Below, piece after piece: positions 34,386 through 38,947 of a stretch of 38,947 nt of DNA. The DNA comes from Deltaproteobacteria bacterium (GTDB lineage: Bacteria > Desulfobacterota > GWC2-55-46 > DRQE01), in NCBI GenBank assembly GCA_016219105.1, contig JACRCI010000108.1, positions 1 through 38,947 on the forward strand, read 5' to 3'. Under the pieces are notes generated by a model. It saw nothing but the letters and a program-made list of their open reading frames with translations. It had not been told where the DNA came from and did not search any database. The translations under genes were made by a program, and so were the position numbers. How positions within the stretch are numbered: the first letter of the stretch is position 1; every line of letters begins with the position of its first letter.

Positions 34386-35986
34386 TACGCCTCTCCCGGC
34401 ATCTCTGGAATGAGCACCCGGAAAACGCTCCCCTCGCCGGGCGCTGATTCAACCTCTATCGTGCCGCCGCAGGCCTTTACGATGGTCTGCGACATGAAAA
34501 GCCCCAGACCCGTGCCGAGGCCCGGCGGCTTTGTCGTATAGAAAGGGTCGAATATCTTTTCCATGTCTTCCTTTTTTACGCCGCGGCCCCCGTCGGCCAC
34601 GCTTACGGCCACTGACCGCCTCTCAGCCCTGCCCGCCAGCCGGCCCTGCCGGTTATCCATGACGGCCGGAAGAGGCCCCGGGTCGTCCTTGCGCACCCGG
34701 ACCGGGGTTTTGACCGCAACGGGCCGGCTTACGGCCGAGGTCTCGACCGTAACCACGCCGCCTCGGGCGCCCGTGGCCTCGGCCGCGTTGATGAGGAGGT
34801 TCAGCAATACCTGCCTGAGCCTGTCCCCGTCCATATTAACAGGCGGGAGATTGTCCTGCAATTTAAGCTCCGTTGTCACGCCCTTGAAGGCGGCATCGCA
34901 GGAAAGGAGCGCCGACGTCTCTTTAACTATCGCGTTCACGTCCGCCGCATGGGCGGGCGCTTTCGGGGGCCGCGATATGTAGAGGAACTCCTTCACTATC
35001 CTGTCTATCCTTGATATCTCCCTTACCGTCCTTTCGATTATGTCCTTTTCCTCGGCCCTGTCACATAAGCCCTTGGCCAGGACTCCGAGATAGCCGCTCA
35101 CCGCGCCGAGCGGATTCCCTATCTCATGGGCTATACCGGCGGCAAGCCTTCCGACCGAGGCAAGCGTCTGGGTCCTCAAAAGCTCCTCCTGCGTGTCCAT
35201 GAGTTCACCGTTCACCCTGCCGAGCCTTTCTATCTCCAATTGGAGCCTCTCGGCCATGGAGTTGAACGCCGAGGCCAGGCGGCCTATCTCGTCGTTGCCA
35301 ACGACCTCGGCCCTTACGCCGAGGTCCCCGCCCGATATGCGCGTTGCCGCCGTCTCAAGCCTCTTTACCGGCCTTATTATGAAACGCGACAGGAAATAAA
35401 TCCCGAGGGCCATGATGATAACCGAGTCAACGACCGCGTAAAATACTATGACCCTGCGCATGGTCGAGGAGTAAAGGGCTATGTCCGAAAGCGATACCGT
35501 GAACTCGGCCCTCAACGCCTCGGCCCCGCCCGTGCCCTCGGCCACGGTCACGCGTAGCAGCCTGCCGGGCCCCCCGAACCAGTCAGTCGTCCACGACGGC
35601 CAACCAGCCGTCCACGACGGCCGCCCGTGGCCGAGCCTGTGTATCTTGACACCGTTCTCGAAAAAAACGCTCTCGCCCTTTTCGGCTGGAAGGTCTCCCT
35701 CGGAAAAGACCGCGTTCCCGTCCCTGTCTCTTATGACCATGGCGGATATGCCGGAGGCGCGCATAACGCCCCTGGCGTACCCTTCAATGCCCGAGGGGTT
35801 TTTAACGTCCAGGACCGTAACGCGCAGGATATTCGCGACCTTGACGGCCTCGCCTACCTTGAGGGTCAGGGCGTTGGTCTGAAGGAGCAAAACGCTCAAG
35901 GCCCCCACGAATCCTATGGCGGCGAGCGTCGTTACCACGATGCCTGAGATGAGCTGCGCCCTTATGCCCGTGGTCGTAAGCTTCAT
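34385..35986 (-). CDS. pilS: Membrane sensor histidine kinase, PilS-like
   Basis: MKLTTTGIRAQLISGIVVTTLAAIGFVGAL TM, HAMP, H-box GRLAAGIAHEIGNPLGAVSGYL, N-box VLLNLLINAAEA, VADGGRGV, GTGLGLFMSQTIV. Start revised to 35986. Confidence 0.9.
   Translation of the reverse strand: MKLTTTGIRAQLISGIVVTTLAAIGFVGALSVLLLQTNALTLKVGEAVKVANILRVTVLDVKNPSGIEGYARGVMRASGISAMVIRDRDGNAVFSEGDLPAEKGESVFFENGVKIHRLGHGRPSWTAGWPSWTTDWFGGPGRLLRVTVAEGTGGAEALRAEFTVSLSDIALYSSTMRRVIVFYAVVDSVIIMALGIYFLSRFIIRPVKRLETAATRISGGDLGVRAEVVGNDEIGRLASAFNSMAERLQLEIERLGRVNGELMDTQEELLRTQTLASVGRLAAGIAHEIGNPLGAVSGYLGVLAKGLCDRAEEKDIIERTVREISRIDRIVKEFLYISRPPKAPAHAADVNAIVKETSALLSCDAAFKGVTTELKLQDNLPPVNMDGDRLRQVLLNLLINAAEATGARGGVVTVETSAVSRPVAVKTPVRVRKDDPGPLPAVMDNRQGRLAGRAERRSVAVSVADGGRGVKKEDMEKIFDPFYTTKPPGLGTGLGLFMSQTIVKACGGTIEVESAPGEGSVFRVLIPEMPGEA
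34633..34670 (+). repeat. 21-bp palindromic repeat family, copy in pilS ATPase domain
   Basis: CCGCCAGCCGGCCCTGCCGGTTATCCATGACGGCCGGA; encodes MDNRQGRLAGR. Confidence 0.8.
35579..35625 (+). repeat. 21-bp palindromic repeat family, two tandem units in pilS sensor region
   Basis: Cores at 35587 and 35608, 21 nt apart; encodes GRPSWTAGWPSWTTDW. Confidence 0.9.
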
Positions 35987-36774
35987 ACCTGCCACACGCT
36001 CGTAATGTACCACCAGAAGAGTTTCTTGCCGTAGAATATATACGTGACCGCGCCGAAGGCCAGAAACGGGCCGAACGGTATGGCATACTTGGATTTTTTC
36101 CCCCACACGAGCATGAGCGCCGCGCCCACCGCCGCGCCGGCGAACGAGCCGGCGAAGAGCGTGAAAAGCACCCCCTTCCATCCGAGAAAGGCCCCTATCA
36201 TGGCCAGCAGTTTAACGTCCCCGCCTCCCATGCCCGCCTGTCTGGCCACAAAATAATATGCGGCTGATATCGCGATAAGAACCACGCCGCCCGCGGACAA
36301 CCCTAAGAGCGAAGACGCCGCGCCTGAATACACGTCCGGATAGGACGCGATGACCGACATGATAAACCCGGCCGCTATGCCGGGCAGGCTTATCACGTTG
36401 GGGATTATCCTGTGCCTTAAGTCTATGAAGGTTATCGCCACAAGGGCGGAGACGAGGATGAAATTGAGCGCGAAGGCGGCGGTAAGCCCGAACCATCCGT
36501 AAAGGAACACCCCGGCCGCGGCAACGAGGAGTTCCACCAGCGGATACTCGGCGGATATCGGGGCGTTACAGTTCCTGCACCTGCCGAGGAGAAATACGTA
36601 GCTTATAATCGGGATATTGTCGTAGAAGCGGATGGATGAACCGCAGGCCGGGCACCTTGAGCCGGGTGAGACGACGGATATGCCGCGCGGGATTCTGTGT
36701 ATGCATACGTTGAGGAAACTGCCCACCGCCGCCCCAAAGGCGAATATGAACGCGTATTTCAGAGCCTCTGGCAA
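35983..36774 (-). CDS. pilD: Type IV prepilin peptidase/N-methyltransferase
   Basis: GAAVGSFLNVCIHRIPRGISVVSPGSRCPACGSSIRFYDNIPIISYVFLLGRCRNCNAPISAEYPLVE; GGGDVKLLAMIGAFLGWKG. Confidence 0.96.
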   Translation of the reverse strand: MPEALKYAFIFAFGAAVGSFLNVCIHRIPRGISVVSPGSRCPACGSSIRFYDNIPIISYVFLLGRCRNCNAPISAEYPLVELLVAAAGVFLYGWFGLTAAFALNFILVSALVAITFIDLRHRIIPNVISLPGIAAGFIMSVIASYPDVYSGAASSLLGLSAGGVVLIAISAAYYFVARQAGMGGGDVKLLAMIGAFLGWKGVLFTLFAGSFAGAAVGAALMLVWGKKSKYAIPFGPFLAFGAVTYIFYGKKLFWWYITSVWQV

Positions 36775-36807
36775 CGTGTGTTACCGATCCTCCGTCGGGT
36801 GAGCGGC

Positions 36808-36849
36808 CCGGCCGGCCACGCCGGCCAACCAGCCGTCTATGACGGCTAA
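36808..36849 (+). repeat. 21-bp palindromic repeat family, two tandem units at the HEPN gene 3' end
   Basis: CCGGCCGGCCACGCCGGCCAACCAGCCGTCTATGACGGCTAA; cores at 36812 and 36833, 21 nt apart. Confidence 0.9.
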
Positions 36850-37268
36850 ATGGTTTCGGGCATATAGTTTTTCCTTGTCTCCTCGACCATCCTTATTATG
36901 TCGGCGGCCGTGCGCACGGATTCTCTGGCGTCTTTCTCGGTTATCACCTCGGCCGGTATGCCGCCGGGTATGGCGTCCGGGAAGCGGGAGGTCTTGTAAT
37001 AGATGTCGAGCCTGCCTGAGGATTCCACGTACCCCTTGAACGCCTCGTCATAGGTAATGGCCCTGCCCAGGAGTTCTATCACCGAGCGGGTTTCCCTCGC
37101 GTCCTCTTTCTTGAAAAAGAGAAAGGCCCTCAGGCCCTTTGCCGCGGCCTGCTGCGCCCAGAAGCACGCCGGCGCGAAAAAACCCCCTTCAAGGTTCCAT
37201 TCCGAAACCCTGAGATCGTATTCAGCCTGCCTGAGCCACCTGTCGGATTCCTTTGCGATGATTTCCAT
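36846..37268 (-). CDS. HEPN-domain protein
   Basis: SDRWLRQAEYDLRVSEWNLEGGFFAPACFWAQQAAAKGLRAFLFFKK is typical HEPN. Start MEIIAKES at 37268 (ORF extends to 37307). Confidence 0.88.
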   Translation of the reverse strand: MEIIAKESDRWLRQAEYDLRVSEWNLEGGFFAPACFWAQQAAAKGLRAFLFFKKEDARETRSVIELLGRAITYDEAFKGYVESSGRLDIYYKTSRFPDAIPGGIPAEVITEKDARESVRTAADIIRMVEETRKNYMPETI

Positions 37269-37321
37269 AACGCCCCCTTGAAGAGTTCCGGTGAAGAGCT
37301 CCGGCATAGCCGGCCATTTAA

Positions 37322-37384
37322 CAACCGGCCTCGACGGCCCACCAGCCGTCCATGACGGCCTACCAGCCGGCCACGCCGGTCAAT
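37322..37384 (+). repeat. 21-bp palindromic repeat family, three tandem units between the HEPN gene and argJ
   Basis: Cores CCGGCCTCGACGG (37325), CCGTCCATGACGG (37346), CCGGCCACGCCGG (37367), exactly 21 nt apart. Confidence 0.92.
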
Positions 37385-38586
37385 CAACTCCTGTAAGACG
37401 AATTTATCCTTACATAATCATAAGAGAGGTCGGATGTCCAGAGCCTTGCGCCCCCTCTTCCGAGTTTAATGTCCACCATTAACTTTATCTCTCTTTTCTT
37501 CATGGCCGCGGCCGCGGCCTTCTCCATGCCGGTATCAACGCCGTTTTTAACGACCTTGACTCCGTTGATGGATATGTCCACCCTGTCCTCTTTAAGCCTT
37601 ATGCCGCAGGCGCCCACGGCCGCCATTATCCTGCCCCAGTTCGGGTCTTTGCCGAAAAGGGCCGTTTTCACAAGGAGCGACCCGGCGATCCTCCTTGCGG
37701 CCGCCTCGGCGTCGGACCTGCTCCTGCAACCCGCCACCTCTATCTCGGTAAATTTAGTCGCTCCCTCTCCGTCCCTCACTATCATGTGCGAAAGCTCGAG
37801 CGAAAGCCCGCTGAGGAGTTCGCGGAATTGATTAAACCCGGCGCCTCCGGCGGCGAGAGAACCTCCCCCGGCAAGACCGTTGGCGAATATGAAGACGCAG
37901 TCGTTCGTGGATGTGTCGTTGTCAACGGTTATGCGGTTGAAGGACTCGTCCGTGGCCGAGAGGAGGGCCTTTTTAAGGGACTCCGGGTCTACAGGGGCGT
38001 CGGTCGCGAAAAACGCGAGCATGGTCGCCATGTCCGGACATATCATGCCCGCGCCCTTCGCAATGCCGACGATGTTTATGGATCTTCCGTTGATCTTTTT
38101 CCTGCCCGAGGCCGTCTTGGGGAAGGCGTCGGTGGTCATTATGGCCTCGGCGGCATCCATCCAGCCGTCGGGCCTCAGGCTCCGGACAAGGCCGGGGAGC
38201 GAAGAAATAATTTTTCCCGCGGGAAGCGGGACTCCTATGACGCCGGTCGAGGCGACGAGCATGTCCCCTTTTTTTACGCGAAGGTTTTTTTCCGCGGCCT
38301 TTGCCATATCCCCGGCAAGGCGAAGCCCCCTCTTGCCGGTGCACGCGTTGGCGTTGCCGCTGTTGATTATTACCCCCCTCGCGCTCCCCTTTTTAACCCT
38401 TTCGATGGAAAGAAGAACCGGCGCGGCCCTGACCGCGTTCCTCGTAAAAACCCCGGCGACCGCGGCAGGCACGTCGCTCACTATGAGGGCAAGGTCTTTT
38501 TTACCGCCCTTTTTTATGCCGGATGCTACGGCCCCGGCCCTGAAACCCCGGACGCGAAAACCCGGGTCTGAACGTTTTTTATCCAT
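37384..38586 (-). CDS. argJ: Bifunctional glutamate N-acetyltransferase / ornithine acetyltransferase ArgJ
   Basis: RGVIINSGNANACTGKRG; VASTGVIGVPLP; KGAGMICPDMATMLAFFATDA; DNDTSTNDCV. Confidence 0.97.
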   Translation of the reverse strand: MDKKRSDPGFRVRGFRAGAVASGIKKGGKKDLALIVSDVPAAVAGVFTRNAVRAAPVLLSIERVKKGSARGVIINSGNANACTGKRGLRLAGDMAKAAEKNLRVKKGDMLVASTGVIGVPLPAGKIISSLPGLVRSLRPDGWMDAAEAIMTTDAFPKTASGRKKINGRSINIVGIAKGAGMICPDMATMLAFFATDAPVDPESLKKALLSATDESFNRITVDNDTSTNDCVFIFANGLAGGGSLAAGGAGFNQFRELLSGLSLELSHMIVRDGEGATKFTEIEVAGCRSRSDAEAAARRIAGSLLVKTALFGKDPNWGRIMAAVGACGIRLKEDRVDISINGVKVVKNGVDTGMEKAAAAAMKKREIKLMVDIKLGRGGARLWTSDLSYDYVRINSSYRS

Positions 38587-38620
38587 GCTCCCTATACGGC
38601 GTCTTTAAAAGATAAGACCC

Positions 38621-38947
38621 TTACTTCCCACAGCATTTTTTGTATTTCTTGCCGCTTCCGCACGGACACGGGTCGTTGCGGCCGACCTTGTCCGCGCCGC
38701 GCGTAACCGGCGCCTGTCTTGTCTCTTCGGCGGCCGGGGCGAGTTCGCTCCGGCTCAAGACGACCTTCCGCGGCCGGGGCCTTTCGTCCAGTTCCTTCAC
38801 GGACTGCTCGCCCTCTACCTCGACCCTGAAGAGCCTCTCCGTGACCTCGCTCTTGAGCCTGAATATCATGTCGGAGAACAGGTCGAAACCCTCTTTCTTG
38901 TATTCGTTCAGGGGGTCTTTCTGCCCGTAACCCCTCAGTCCTATCCC
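38621..38947 (-). CDS. secA: SecA preprotein translocase, C-terminal fragment (truncated by window edge)
   Basis: Reading from the window edge: [33 protein letters not shown]...[21 protein letters not shown] (SEC-C zinc motif). Confidence 0.93.
   Translation of the reverse strand, partial: GIGLRGYGQKDPLNEYKKEGFDLFSDMIFRLKSEVTERLFRVEVEGEQSVKELDERPRPRKVVLSRSELAPAAEETRQAPVTRGADKVGRNDPCPCGSGKKYKKCCGK

Noticed and set aside
37322-37384. Tandem repeats as a possible CRISPR array
   Set aside because: 21-nt units are directly adjacent with no unique spacers, dispersed in many genes, and no cas genes are present.

Overview
The window is a GC-rich chromosomal segment, probably from a deltaproteobacterial/Desulfobacterota-like lineage (inferred from gene content and order, not proven). 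Nearly all genes are on the minus strand. Blocks: (i) translation/transcription cluster truB, nrnA-type DHH phosphoesterase, rbfA, DUF503/ylxP, infB, nusA, rimP; (ii) a plus-strand BON-domain gene, cyclophilin, CCA/poly(A) polymerase, TPR protein, lipoate ligase; (iii) accC-accB, Xaa-Pro peptidase, Roadblock/LC7 protein, small TPR-like protein, aroB-aroK-aroC; (iv) type IV pilus genes pilQPONM with an XRE regulator; (v) PilX/PilW/PilV/FimT-like pilins with pilR, pilS, pilD; (vi) a lone HEPN-domain gene, argJ and the 3' end of secA. The most interesting signal is an interspersed family of 21-bp (7-codon) tandem units, CAGCCGTCC(N)CGACGGCCAAC. Each unit carries a 5-bp-stem palindrome whose paired positions co-vary (CCGTC/GACGG versus CCGGC/GCCGG). 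About twenty copies or clusters occur in 39 kb, both between genes and inside coding genes (CCA enzyme, pilQ, pilS, infB, pilW, TPR gene). In the genes they are translated in different reading frames without stops. This resembles ORF-invading palindromic elements such as the Rickettsia palindromic elements, but I do not recognise this sequence family. No CRISPR array, defence island, rRNA or tRNA was found.
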